A stretch of DNA of 43,659 nt, taken from positions 1-43,659 of the forward strand of contig CAUJEE010000003.1 in the NCBI GenBank assembly GCA_963169215.1, in the 5' to 3' direction. A program made the position numbers and the translations under genes. This stretch comes from Actinomycetota bacterium (lineage in GTDB: Bacteria > Actinomycetota > Acidimicrobiia > Acidimicrobiales > Ilumatobacteraceae). Of this stretch, positions 16,291-23,802 are shown piece by piece. How positions within the stretch are numbered: position 1 is the stretch's first letter; every line of letters starts with the position of its first letter. Under the pieces are notes generated by a model that was not told where the DNA came from, made no database searches, and saw only the letters and a program-made list of their open reading frames with translations.

Positions 16291-17772
16291 TCACAAGCTT
16301 GCCCATAAGTGGTGCAACGCGTACGAACGCCATGGCCGCCAACCCTCCGCCGCAGCCGCCGCGGCCTGGGCCGAGCTATCGACCCCGAGGCCGCGCAATG
16401 CGTTGCGCACGCCCACATCGGTTGGCAGGAACACGTCGGGATCACCGAGCGCGCGCATGGCCACGTAGCCGGCGGTCCACGGGCCCAGCCCGGGCAACGC
16501 CTGCAGCGTGGCGATCGCCTCGGCACGGTCGCTGCCCGCGTCGAGCACGATCACGCCGTCGGCCAAGCGCCGGCACGCCCCAACCAGCGCAGCACCGCGC
16601 GCTCGCGGCATGGCGAAATGCTCCGGTGACAGTGCAGCCATAGTCGCCGCCGCGGGAAACGCGTGAGTGACGCCATCGACAGGCCGCGCCAGTGCCTCGC
16701 CGTGTGCATCCACCAGTCGCCGCGCCAGCGTGCGCGCCCCGGCCACGGTCACCTGTTGGCCGAGAACTGCCCGCACCAACAACTCCGTGCCGTCGGGATG
16801 GCCGGGAGCGCGCAGACCGGGCCTGGCGGCGACGAGTGGGGCGAGCATCTCGTCGCGCGCAAGCACGTCGTTCACCGAGGCCGGATCACAGTCGAGATCG
16901 AGCAGCCGCCGCGTGCGCTGCACCGCAGCCTGCACGTCGGCGAGATCGTCGAGCACGAGCGCGCAGGTGACCGGCGAGTTGCCCAGGTCGACGACGATCA
17001 CGCCGTTGCCGCCGGCCAGGCGCAGCGAGCGGCTGTAGACGCTGCCCGCGACATGTTCGACGTCCGGCACGGCCCGCACCGCGAGGAACGCGAGCAGGTG
17101 TGAGGCATCGAACGGCTCACGGCACGCCAGACGCACGGTGATGCGGCCCGATCCCGGAGGCGGCGCCTTGGCCGCTCGCATCGCTGACGGCGAGGTGGCG
17201 TACACGTCACCGATCGTCTCGTTGAACTGGCGCACGCTGCGGAAGCCGGCGGCGAAGGCGACGTCGGTGATGGCCATCGAGGTGGTCTCGATCAGGATCC
17301 GTGCGGTCTGCGCCCGCTGGGCGCGGGCAAGAGCGAGCGGACCGCTGCCGACCTCGGCGACGAGCAGTCGGTGCACCTGGCGCTCGCTGTAACCGAGGCG
17401 CGCGGCGAGACCGCCCACACCTTCGCGGTCGACGAGGCCGTCGGCGATCAGGCGCATCGCGCGGGCAACGACGTCGGCGCGGGCGTTCCACTCGGGCGAT
17501 CCCGGCGAGGCGTCGGGGCGGCAGCGCTTGCAGGCGCGGTAGCCATGTGCCTGCGCGGTAGCCGCGGCGCGGAAGAACTCGACGTTCTTACGCTTGGGCG
17601 TGATTGCCGGGCAAGACGGCCGGCAGTAGATGCCCGTTGTGCGCACAGCGGTGACGAACCATCCGTCGAAACGGCGGTCGCGCGACTCGATCGCCCGGTA
17701 GCAGTGATCGAAGTCGAGTGTCGACGGCGTGGCTGGCACCTGCCCAGTGTGCCTGCCAGCCGTCCGAATCAC
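16291..17772 (-). CDS. Ada-type methyl sensor / AraC activator fused to AlkA DNA glycosylase
   Basis: Three parts in 493 aa. Residues about 18-90 are the Ada metal-binding domain with Cys50, Cys54, Cys81 and Cys84, the same spacing as E. coli Ada Cys38/42/69/72; Cys50 would accept the methyl group from phosphotriesters. An AraC-type helix-turn-helix follows ('LAARLGYSERQVHRLL', 'ITDVAFAAGFRSVRQFN'). Residues about 210-490 are an AlkA-like 3-methyladenine glycosylase with helix-hairpin-helix 'LPGLGPWTAGYVAM' and the catalytic Asp in 'FLPTDVGV'. It should sense methylation, switch on its own operon and excise alkylated bases. The start is the first GTG; a GTG at codon 12 is an alternative, since family members begin close to 'DFDHCYRA'. 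Confidence 0.93.
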   Translation of the reverse strand: MIRTAGRHTGQVPATPSTLDFDHCYRAIESRDRRFDGWFVTAVRTTGIYCRPSCPAITPKRKNVEFFRAAATAQAHGYRACKRCRPDASPGSPEWNARADVVARAMRLIADGLVDREGVGGLAARLGYSERQVHRLLVAEVGSGPLALARAQRAQTARILIETTSMAITDVAFAAGFRSVRQFNETIGDVYATSPSAMRAAKAPPPGSGRITVRLACREPFDASHLLAFLAVRAVPDVEHVAGSVYSRSLRLAGGNGVIVVDLGNSPVTCALVLDDLADVQAAVQRTRRLLDLDCDPASVNDVLARDEMLAPLVAARPGLRAPGHPDGTELLVRAVLGQQVTVAGARTLARRLVDAHGEALARPVDGVTHAFPAAATMAALSPEHFAMPRARGAALVGACRRLADGVIVLDAGSDRAEAIATLQALPGLGPWTAGYVAMRALGDPDVFLPTDVGVRNALRGLGVDSSAQAAAAAAEGWRPWRSYALHHLWASL

Positions 17773-17838
17773 TAGCGGTTTTCGGACAGTCGGGCAGCCG
17801 GGCTGCCACGCCTCTGGGGGCGGCCGAGCCGGCCCGCA

Positions 17839-18234
17839 TCAGTCGCGTTGCAGGCTGATCTTGATGGCCACCGGATCGAGGCTCTTCTTGCGCAGCTTGG
17901 CGATCCATTCGCCGGGTGTGATCGCGAGCAGGTAGACCACCCTGTACTTTCGCTTGACCGCAGTGCGCACTTCCTGCGCCGCCACACCTTCCAGCACTTC
18001 GGCGGTGCCCTCGTAGGCGGTGGAGCCGGGCAGCACCTTGCCGCGGAAGGTGCACGCCTGCACGGTGACCGACGGGTTGTTGCGCACGCGCTTCACCTTG
18101 TAGGTCGAGCGTTCGGTTGTGAACGCGTACCCGCCGCCGAACGGCACCACCCACACCGGCAGCGAGACGGGGTCGCCGTTGCGCTTGTAGGACGTGAACG
18201 AGATGTACTTCGCGCGTTCGATTTCGGTTGCCAT
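17839..18234 (-). CDS. PPOX-class (pyridoxamine-oxidase-like) probable F420-dependent protein
   Basis: A 131-aa split beta-barrel flavin/F420-binding protein. 'YISFTSYKRNGDPVSLPVW' and 'AFTTERSTYKVKRVRNNP' are the family pattern for PPOX-class F420-dependent enzymes, in which Lys/Arg residues bind the deazaflavin phosphate. Substrate unknown. The ORF track begins at a GTG 6 bases earlier; the ATG at 18234 is preceded by TAGACA with a 6-base gap and is a better start. It could be cotranscribed with the ALDH genes 46 bases upstream, but the -10-like box suggests its own promoter. Confidence 0.85.
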   Translation of the reverse strand: MATEIERAKYISFTSYKRNGDPVSLPVWVVPFGGGYAFTTERSTYKVKRVRNNPSVTVQACTFRGKVLPGSTAYEGTAEVLEGVAAQEVRTAVKRKYRVVYLLAITPGEWIAKLRKKSLDPVAIKISLQRD

Positions 18235-18280
18235 GGGCACTGTCTACCAGCGAACTGCTCGAACTCGCCGCTGGCAGCAC

Positions 18281-19144
18281 TCACACACCCATCGGGTGCC
18301 AGACGGTCTTCATTTCGAGGAACGAGCGGATGCGACCTAGCCCTGGCGCGGCTTCCCAATCGGTAGACGCCGCCCGACGCACGCGCTTCACCGTACCGGC
18401 CGCGTCGCGTTCGAGGGCCACTGCCAGGTCGGCATCGTCGACGCCGGTGAGGTCGAGCGCGTTCACGTCGGCGTGCGCGGCGAGCCAGGGCATGACTTCA
18501 ACCGGGTCGCCGGTGAGCAGGTTCACCACACCGGCAGGCACGTCGGAGGTGGCGAGCACTTCGGTGAGCGTGATCGCCGGGCCTGGGCGGGGGGCACTGG
18601 CGATCACCACCGAAGCGTTGCCGCCGACGGCGATCGGTGCCACCACGCTGACCAGACCGAGCAGGCTCGAGTGTTGCGGCGCCACTGCGGCCACCACCCC
18701 AGTGGGCGCGGGGATGGTGAAGTTGAAGTAGCTGCCGGCCACCGGGTTGTTGGTGCCCAACACCTGGGCGAGCTTGTCGGCCCAGCCTGCGTACCACACC
18801 ATGCGATCGATCGCCGCGTCGACCTGTTGCTCAGCTGACGGCGCATCGACACCCTCGGCGACGCGCACGTCCGCGACGAACTGCGCCCGGCGACCTTCCA
18901 TCATCTCCGCGACGCGGTACAACACCTGGCCGCGGTTGTAGGCCGTGGCCGCGCTCCAGGCGAGGTGCCCCTTGCGCGCGGCGAGCACTGCGTCGCGGGC
19001 ATCCTTGCGGGAAGCCTTGGCCGCGTTGGCGACGAACGCACCGGTTGCGTCGTTCACTTCGAAGGTGCGCCCCGATTCGCTGCGCACGAAGGCACCGCCC
19101 ACGTACAGCTTCCACGTCTTGCGCACTTCGATCCGCTCAGTCAT
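18281..19144 (-). CDS. Catalytically empty aldehyde dehydrogenase-like protein (ALDH16 C-domain-like)
   Basis: The 287-aa protein covers only the N-terminal Rossmann half of the ALDH fold: 'KLYVGGAFVRSESGRTFEV', 'WSAATAYNRGQVLYRVAEM', 'WYAGWADKLAQVLG', 'GVVAAVAPQHSSLLGL'. It ends soon after the position of the FTGS strand, so the conserved Glu (ELGG) and catalytic Cys segments are missing. The ATG (19144) overlaps the end of the complete ALDH gene by 8 bases (ATGACTGA), and both proteins share the 'AGWADKL' motif. ALDH16 proteins have just this order in one chain: a catalytic ALDH domain followed by a short domain without the Cys. The pair looks like a split ALDH16, with this subunit structural. 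The ORF-track start at 19216 is too early. Confidence 0.85.
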   Translation of the reverse strand: MTERIEVRKTWKLYVGGAFVRSESGRTFEVNDATGAFVANAAKASRKDARDAVLAARKGHLAWSAATAYNRGQVLYRVAEMMEGRRAQFVADVRVAEGVDAPSAEQQVDAAIDRMVWYAGWADKLAQVLGTNNPVAGSYFNFTIPAPTGVVAAVAPQHSSLLGLVSVVAPIAVGGNASVVIASAPRPGPAITLTEVLATSDVPAGVVNLLTGDPVEVMPWLAAHADVNALDLTGVDDADLAVALERDAAGTVKRVRRAASTDWEAAPGLGRIRSFLEMKTVWHPMGV

Positions 19145-20576
19145 CGCTGGCCTCCAGGTACGCCGCCAATCCGTGCAAGCCGCCCTCGCGCCCGAAGCCC
19201 GATTCCTTGAAGCCACCGAACGGGCTGGTGGGGTCGAAGCGGTTGAACGTGTTGGCCCACACCACCCCGGCGCGCATGCGGTCGGCCATCCACAGGATGC
19301 GGCTGCCCTTCTCCGTCCAGATGCCGGCGGACAGTCCGTACGGCGTGTTGTTCGCCTTCTCGACCGCCTCGTCTGGCGTGCGGAAGGTGAGCACCGACAA
19401 CACCGGCCCGAAGATCTCCTCGCGGGCGATGCGGTGTGCCTGGGTTACGCCGGTGAACACCGTCGGCGCGAACCAGTAGCCCTTGGCCGGCAGCTGGCAG
19501 TCGGCGGTCCACCGCTCGGCGCCTTCGTCGTCGCCAACGCCGGCCAGGTGGCGGATGCGTTCGAGTTGCTCGAGCGAGTTGATCGCCCCGATGTCGGTGT
19601 TCTTGTCGAGCGGGTCGCCGAGGCGCAGCGTCGACAGCCGCCGCTTCAGCGAGGCGAGCGCCTCGTCGGCGATCGACTCCTGCAGCAACAGCCGCGAGCC
19701 GGCGCAGCACACGTGCCCCTGGTTGAAGAAGATGCCGTTGACCACGCCCTCGATCGCCTCGTCGATCGGCGCATCGTCGAACACGATGTTCGCCGCCTTG
19801 CCACCGAGCTCGAGCGTCAGCCGCTTGCCGGTGCCGGCCACCGCGCGCTGGATCGCCTTGCCCACCTCGGTCGAGCCGGTGAACGCCACCTTGTCGACAC
19901 CAGGGTGCTCAACGAGCAGCCGCCCGGTGTCGCCCGCGCCGGTGACGATGTTCACCACGCCCGCCGGCAACTCGGCCTGGCGGCAGATGTCGGCGAACGC
20001 GAGTGCGCTGAGCGAGGTGGTCTCCGCCGGCTTGAGTACCACCGTGTTGCCGCAGGCCAGTGCCGGCGCCACCTTCCACGCCAGCATCAGCAGCGGGAAG
20101 TTCCACGGGATCACCTGCGCCGCCACCCCGAGCGGACGCGGATCGCGCCCGAGGCCGGCGTATTCGAGCTTGTCGGCCCAGCCGGCATGGTAGAAGAAGT
20201 GCGCCGCCACCAACGGCACGTCGACGTCGCGCGATTCACGGATCGGCTTGCCGTTGTCGATCGTCTCCAGCACCGCCAGCTCGCGCGCCCTCTCCTGCAC
20301 CAGACGGGCGATGCGGAACAGGTACTTGGCCCGCTCGCGGCCGGGCAGCGACCCCCACGACTCGAACGCGGTGCGCGCCGAGCGGACGGCGCGGTCGACG
20401 TCGTCTGCACCGGCTTCGGAGATGTCGGCGAGCACTTCCTCGGTGGCCGGGTTGACCGACTTGAACGAGCGACCGCTCGTCGCGTCGACGAACTCGCCGC
20501 CGATGAACAACCCGTACGACGAGGCGATGTCGACGATGCTCGCGCTCTCCGGGGCTGGGGCGTATTCGAAGGTCAC
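19137..20576 (-). CDS. Aldehyde dehydrogenase (NAD(P)+-dependent), catalytic
   Basis: 479 aa from the GTG at 20576, with GAGAGGA just upstream; the 621-aa ORF of the track includes antisense of deoC. All ALDH signatures are present: 'QVIPWNFPLLMLAWK' (cofactor and oxyanion Asn), 'KPAETTSLSAL', 'VAFTGSTEVGK', the general base in 'LELGGKAANIVF', and the catalytic Cys in 'FFNQGHVCCAGSR'; 'EEIFGPV' closes the site. It starts 11 bases after deoC, so acetaldehyde made by DeoC is a likely substrate, giving acetate or a related acid. It is followed by the overlapping ALDH-like gene. Substrate assignment is inferred from context only. Confidence 0.93.
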   Translation of the reverse strand: MTFEYAPAPESASIVDIASSYGLFIGGEFVDATSGRSFKSVNPATEEVLADISEAGADDVDRAVRSARTAFESWGSLPGRERAKYLFRIARLVQERARELAVLETIDNGKPIRESRDVDVPLVAAHFFYHAGWADKLEYAGLGRDPRPLGVAAQVIPWNFPLLMLAWKVAPALACGNTVVLKPAETTSLSALAFADICRQAELPAGVVNIVTGAGDTGRLLVEHPGVDKVAFTGSTEVGKAIQRAVAGTGKRLTLELGGKAANIVFDDAPIDEAIEGVVNGIFFNQGHVCCAGSRLLLQESIADEALASLKRRLSTLRLGDPLDKNTDIGAINSLEQLERIRHLAGVGDDEGAERWTADCQLPAKGYWFAPTVFTGVTQAHRIAREEIFGPVLSVLTFRTPDEAVEKANNTPYGLSAGIWTEKGSRILWMADRMRAGVVWANTFNRFDPTSPFGGFKESGFGREGGLHGLAAYLEASDD

Positions 20577-20587
20577 GGCGCGTCCTC

Positions 20588-21529
20588 TCAGTCGATGGTG
20601 ACGTAGTCGGGGCCGGAGTAGTGGCCGCTGGCCATGCGCTGGCGCTGCAGCAGCAGGTCGTTGAGCAGGCTCGACGCACCGAAGCGGAACAGGTCGGGGG
20701 TCAGCCACGCGTCGCCGACAGTCTCGTTGACGAGCACGAGATAGCGGATCGCTTCCTTGCTGGTGCGAATGCCGCCGGCGGCCTTCACCCCGATGCGCCG
20801 GCCTGTGCGCACATGGAAATCGCGCACCGCCTGCAGCATCACCAATGTCACCTCCGGCGTCGCCGCCGGGCTGACCTTGCCGGTGGAAGTCTTGATGAAG
20901 TCGGCACCGGCGAGCATTGCCAGCCACGACGCGCGGCGCACGTTGTCGAGTGTGCGCAACTCGCCGGTCTCGAGGATCACCTTCAGGTGGGCCGTGCCGC
21001 ACGCGGCCTTGACCGCGACGATCTCGTCGTACACCAGGTCGTAGTCGCCGGCGAGGAACGCGCCGCGGTCAATGACCATGTCGATCTCGTCGGCTCCCGC
21101 CGCCACCGCGTCGCGGGTGTCGTGCAGCTTCACCTCCAGGCTGGCCCGGCCCGACGGGAAGGCCGTCGCCACGGCGGCGATGTGCACCGCATCGCCCACC
21201 GTCTCGCGGGCGACGGCCACCAGGTCGCCGTAGACGCACACTGCTGCGACGCGCGGAACACTGTCGTCGGTGGGATCAGGGCGCATCGCCTTCGCGCAGA
21301 TGGCGCGCACCTTGCCCGGCGTGTCGGCACCCTCGAGCGTGGTGAGATCGACCATCGAGATCGCGGTATCGATCGCCCAGCGCTTCGAGTCCTGCTTGAT
21401 CGAGCGCGTGGCGAGGCCCGCCGCGCGGCCGGCGACACCGACCTCGTCGACCCCAGGCAGGCCGTGCAGAAACCGCGACAGCGATTCCGGCCGGGCATCG
21501 AGGCCGCTGGGGGCAGAGCGCGTGTTCAC
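20588..21529 (-). CDS. deoC: Deoxyribose-phosphate aldolase
   Basis: Cleaves 2-deoxyribose-5-phosphate to glyceraldehyde-3-phosphate and acetaldehyde. The class I Schiff-base Lys is in 'DFIKTSTGK' and the second active-site Lys in 'GVKAAGGIRT'. It is the long form (313 aa) with an N-terminal extension ('KQDSKRWAIDTAISMVDLT') seen in actinobacterial and eukaryotic-like DERA proteins. The GTG start is preceded by TACAGT with an 8-base gap, a possible leaderless promoter. It heads the deoC-ALDH-ALDH-like run and lies near deoA, together forming deoxynucleoside catabolism; a phosphopentomutase gene is not in the window. Confidence 0.95.
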   Translation of the reverse strand: MNTRSAPSGLDARPESLSRFLHGLPGVDEVGVAGRAAGLATRSIKQDSKRWAIDTAISMVDLTTLEGADTPGKVRAICAKAMRPDPTDDSVPRVAAVCVYGDLVAVARETVGDAVHIAAVATAFPSGRASLEVKLHDTRDAVAAGADEIDMVIDRGAFLAGDYDLVYDEIVAVKAACGTAHLKVILETGELRTLDNVRRASWLAMLAGADFIKTSTGKVSPAATPEVTLVMLQAVRDFHVRTGRRIGVKAAGGIRTSKEAIRYLVLVNETVGDAWLTPDLFRFGASSLLNDLLLQRQRMASGHYSGPDYVTID

Positions 21530-21537
21530 CCCCGGAA

Positions 21538-21543
21538 ACTGTA
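21538..21543 (-). promoter_or_regulatory. Putative -10 box of deoC (leaderless spacing)
   Basis: TACAGT on the minus strand, 8 bases before the deoC GTG. It would drive the deoC-ALDH-ALDH-like operon. No Shine-Dalgarno is seen. Confidence 0.4.
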
Positions 21544-21565
21544 CCGCTCGCCGGCGAGGGCGGCA

Positions 21566-22270
21566 TCAGGCATCGACGATCTCCAGGCGTACCCGCTTGT
21601 TGCCCTTGCCCTTGTTCTCCAGCTTGGTCACCCTGATCCGCCCCACCTCTGCCGTCGAGCGCACATGGGTACCGCCGTCGGCCTGCTTGTCGAGGCCGAC
21701 GATGTCGACGACGCGGATCTCGGCAACCGACTCTGGGATCAAACTCACCTTGGTGCGGATCAGGTCGGCGTCGTGCACGGCTGTGTCGCGCGGCAGGAAC
21801 TGCACTGTGATCGGCCGGTCGCGCGCCAGTTCGGCGTTCACCAGCTGCTCGATGCGGGCGGCGAACCCCTCCGGCACTGGGTCGAACTCGAAATCCATGC
21901 GGGCGCTCAGTGGTTCCATGTTGCCGCCGGTGACGGGCACCCGCCATTCGTTCCAGATCACGCCGCACAGCACATGCATCGCGGTGTGGGTGCGCATCAA
22001 CTGGTGGCGACGGGCGAAATCGACCTCGCCGGTCACCTCGGTGCCGAGCGCGGGCAGTGGGCCGCCGACGAGCGTGTGCCACACGTCGGCGCCTTCCTTG
22101 CGTACGTCGGCCACCGGCGCGCCGGCGAGCAACCCCGTGTCGTGCGGCTGGCCGCCGCCGGTGGGGTAGAACAGCGTACGGTCGAGCGCGACGGCGTCGT
22201 CGCGCACACCGGTGACGGTGGCCTCGAAGCTGGTCGCATACGCGTCGCGGAGGTAGAGCAGTTCGGTCAC
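21566..22270 (-). CDS. AlaX-type alanyl-tRNA editing protein
   Basis: Free-standing relative of the AlaRS editing domain, which removes Ser or Gly from mischarged tRNA-Ala. 'LFYPTGGGQPHDTG' is the N-terminal signature, 'MRTHTAMHVL' carries the HxxxH zinc ligands and 'QADGGTHV' the second pair. In AlaRS and many AlaX proteins the latter reads CGGTH; here Asp replaces Cys. At 234 aa it is of the AlaX-M size class. Start is a GTG with CAGACT 6 bases upstream. It lies between deoC and the divergent deoA and has no evident link to deoxynucleoside breakdown. Confidence 0.9.
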   Translation of the reverse strand: MTELLYLRDAYATSFEATVTGVRDDAVALDRTLFYPTGGGQPHDTGLLAGAPVADVRKEGADVWHTLVGGPLPALGTEVTGEVDFARRHQLMRTHTAMHVLCGVIWNEWRVPVTGGNMEPLSARMDFEFDPVPEGFAARIEQLVNAELARDRPITVQFLPRDTAVHDADLIRTKVSLIPESVAEIRVVDIVGLDKQADGGTHVRSTAEVGRIRVTKLENKGKGNKRVRLEIVDA

Positions 22271-22338
22271 CGCGCCAGTCTGCCCGGTCGGGGGCTCGCT
22301 CGTGTGCCCGTGGCAAGATGAAGGCGGAGGTGAGGCCG

Positions 22339-23649
22339 ATGATGCCCCAGGAAGTCATCCGCGCCAAGCGAGACGGCAAGGTGTTGAGCGACGACGAGAT
22401 CGCCTCGTTCATCGCCGCGCTCGCCAACAACGTCGTCACCGAGGGGCAGGCCGCCGCGTTCGCGATGGCCGTGTACTTCCAAGGCATGAACATCGCCGAG
22501 CGGGTGGCTCTCACCAAGGCGATGCGCGACAGCGGCACCGTGCTCGCCTGGGACCTGCCCGGCCCGGTGCTCGACAAGCACTCCACCGGCGGGGTCGGCG
22601 ACACGGTGAGCCTGATGCTCGCCCCGCTCGTCGCGGCCTGTGGTGGGTATGTGCCGATGATCTCCGGGCGCGGCCTGGGGCACACCGGCGGCACCTACGA
22701 CAAGATGGAGTCGATCCCCGGCTACGTCGCCGCGCCGACGATGGCCCGCTTCCGTTCGGCGGTGAGCAAGGCAGGATGCGCGATCATCGGGCAGACCGCC
22801 GATCTCGCGCCGGCCGACAAGCGGCTGTACGCGATTCGCGATGTCACGGCCACGGTGGAGAGCATCGGACTGATCACCGCGTCGATCCTGTCGAAGAAGC
22901 TGGCCGCCGGTCTGCACGGCCTGGCGATGGACGTCAAGTGCGGTAGCGGCGCGTTCATGCCCACCCTGCCCAAGGCCCGCGAACTGGCGCAGAGCATCGC
23001 TTCCGTCGCCACCGGCGCAGGCCTGCCCACCACCGCGCTGGTGACCGACATGGACCGCCCATTGGCCGATGCGGCAGGCAACGCGGTGGAGGTCGCCTAC
23101 GCCATCGACTACCTCACCGGCGCGCGCCGCGAGCCGCGCATGCACGAGGTGGTGCTCGCACTGGCGAGCGAGATGTTGCTGCTCGGCAAGTTGGCGCGCA
23201 CGTCGCAAACGGCGCGGGCCAAGTTGCAGGCTGCTCTCGACTCGGGCGCCGCCGCCGAGAAGTTCGGCCACATGGTGGCTGCGCTCGGCGGGCCGAGGAA
23301 GTTTGTCGACGACCCGTGGCAGCACCTGGAGGCCGCCCCGATCACCGCGGCGATCCACCCCGAGCGGGCTGGCACCGTGCGCCGTATCGACACCCGCGCA
23401 GTGGGGATGGTGGTGGTGGCCCTCGGCGGTGGTCGCACCCGCCCGCAGGACGACGTCGACCACACAGTGGGCCTCACCTGGTTGGCCACCACCGGCGAGC
23501 AGGTAGGCCCCGACCGTCCCCTCGCCCTCGTGCACGCCCGCACGCAGGCGCAGGTCGACCAGGCCACCGCCCTGCTACGCGCCGCCTACCGCCTCACCGG
23601 CCGCGCCGCGGGCGAGCAGCCGGCCGTGATCGACCGCCTCACCGCCTGA
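22339..23649 (+). CDS. deoA: Thymidine (pyrimidine-nucleoside) phosphorylase
   Basis: Phosphorolysis of thymidine to thymine and 2-deoxyribose-1-phosphate. 'DKHSTGGVGDTVSLMLAPL' is the phosphate-binding loop, 'SGRGLGHTGGTYDKMESI' the family signature, and 'DVKCGSGAFM' a further conserved site. The ORF track starts at ATG 22318, but a full Shine-Dalgarno GGAGGTGAGG (22326-22335) lies inside that extension and points to ATG 22339, giving 436 aa and the usual N-terminus. The gene is divergent from alaX across a 68-base spacer and ends at an AT-rich inverted repeat. Its product feeds DeoC after isomerisation. Confidence 0.95.
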   Translation: MMPQEVIRAKRDGKVLSDDEIASFIAALANNVVTEGQAAAFAMAVYFQGMNIAERVALTKAMRDSGTVLAWDLPGPVLDKHSTGGVGDTVSLMLAPLVAACGGYVPMISGRGLGHTGGTYDKMESIPGYVAAPTMARFRSAVSKAGCAIIGQTADLAPADKRLYAIRDVTATVESIGLITASILSKKLAAGLHGLAMDVKCGSGAFMPTLPKARELAQSIASVATGAGLPTTALVTDMDRPLADAAGNAVEVAYAIDYLTGARREPRMHEVVLALASEMLLLGKLARTSQTARAKLQAALDSGAAAEKFGHMVAALGGPRKFVDDPWQHLEAAPITAAIHPERAGTVRRIDTRAVGMVVVALGGGRTRPQDDVDHTVGLTWLATTGEQVGPDRPLALVHARTQAQVDQATALLRAAYRLTGRAAGEQPAVIDRLTA

Positions 23650-23696
23650 CACCGCCGCCGCCGCCCACCCCAACCAGACCCCGCCCCATCCGGAGG

Positions 23697-23747
23697 TTGA
23701 CGCGATATATCACTCCGGCCTGCTCAGACCCTGATATATCGCGTCAA
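23697..23747. repeat. AT-rich 16-bp perfect inverted repeat between convergent genes
   Basis: TTGACGCGATATATCA (23697-23712) and TGATATATCGCGTCAA (23732-23747) are perfect inverse copies with a 19-base loop. Each arm contains the palindrome GATATATC. It is strikingly AT-rich for this genome and lies between deoA and the convergent acyl-CoA dehydrogenase gene. It may act as a bidirectional terminator without T-tract or as a protein-binding site; the rest of the 153-base spacer is C-rich and featureless. Confidence 0.85.
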
Positions 23748-23802
23748 GTTGGGTTGTGGGGCAGCCCGGAGGTGCGACTGGGGAGCCCGCAGAGCCAGGG
23801 GG

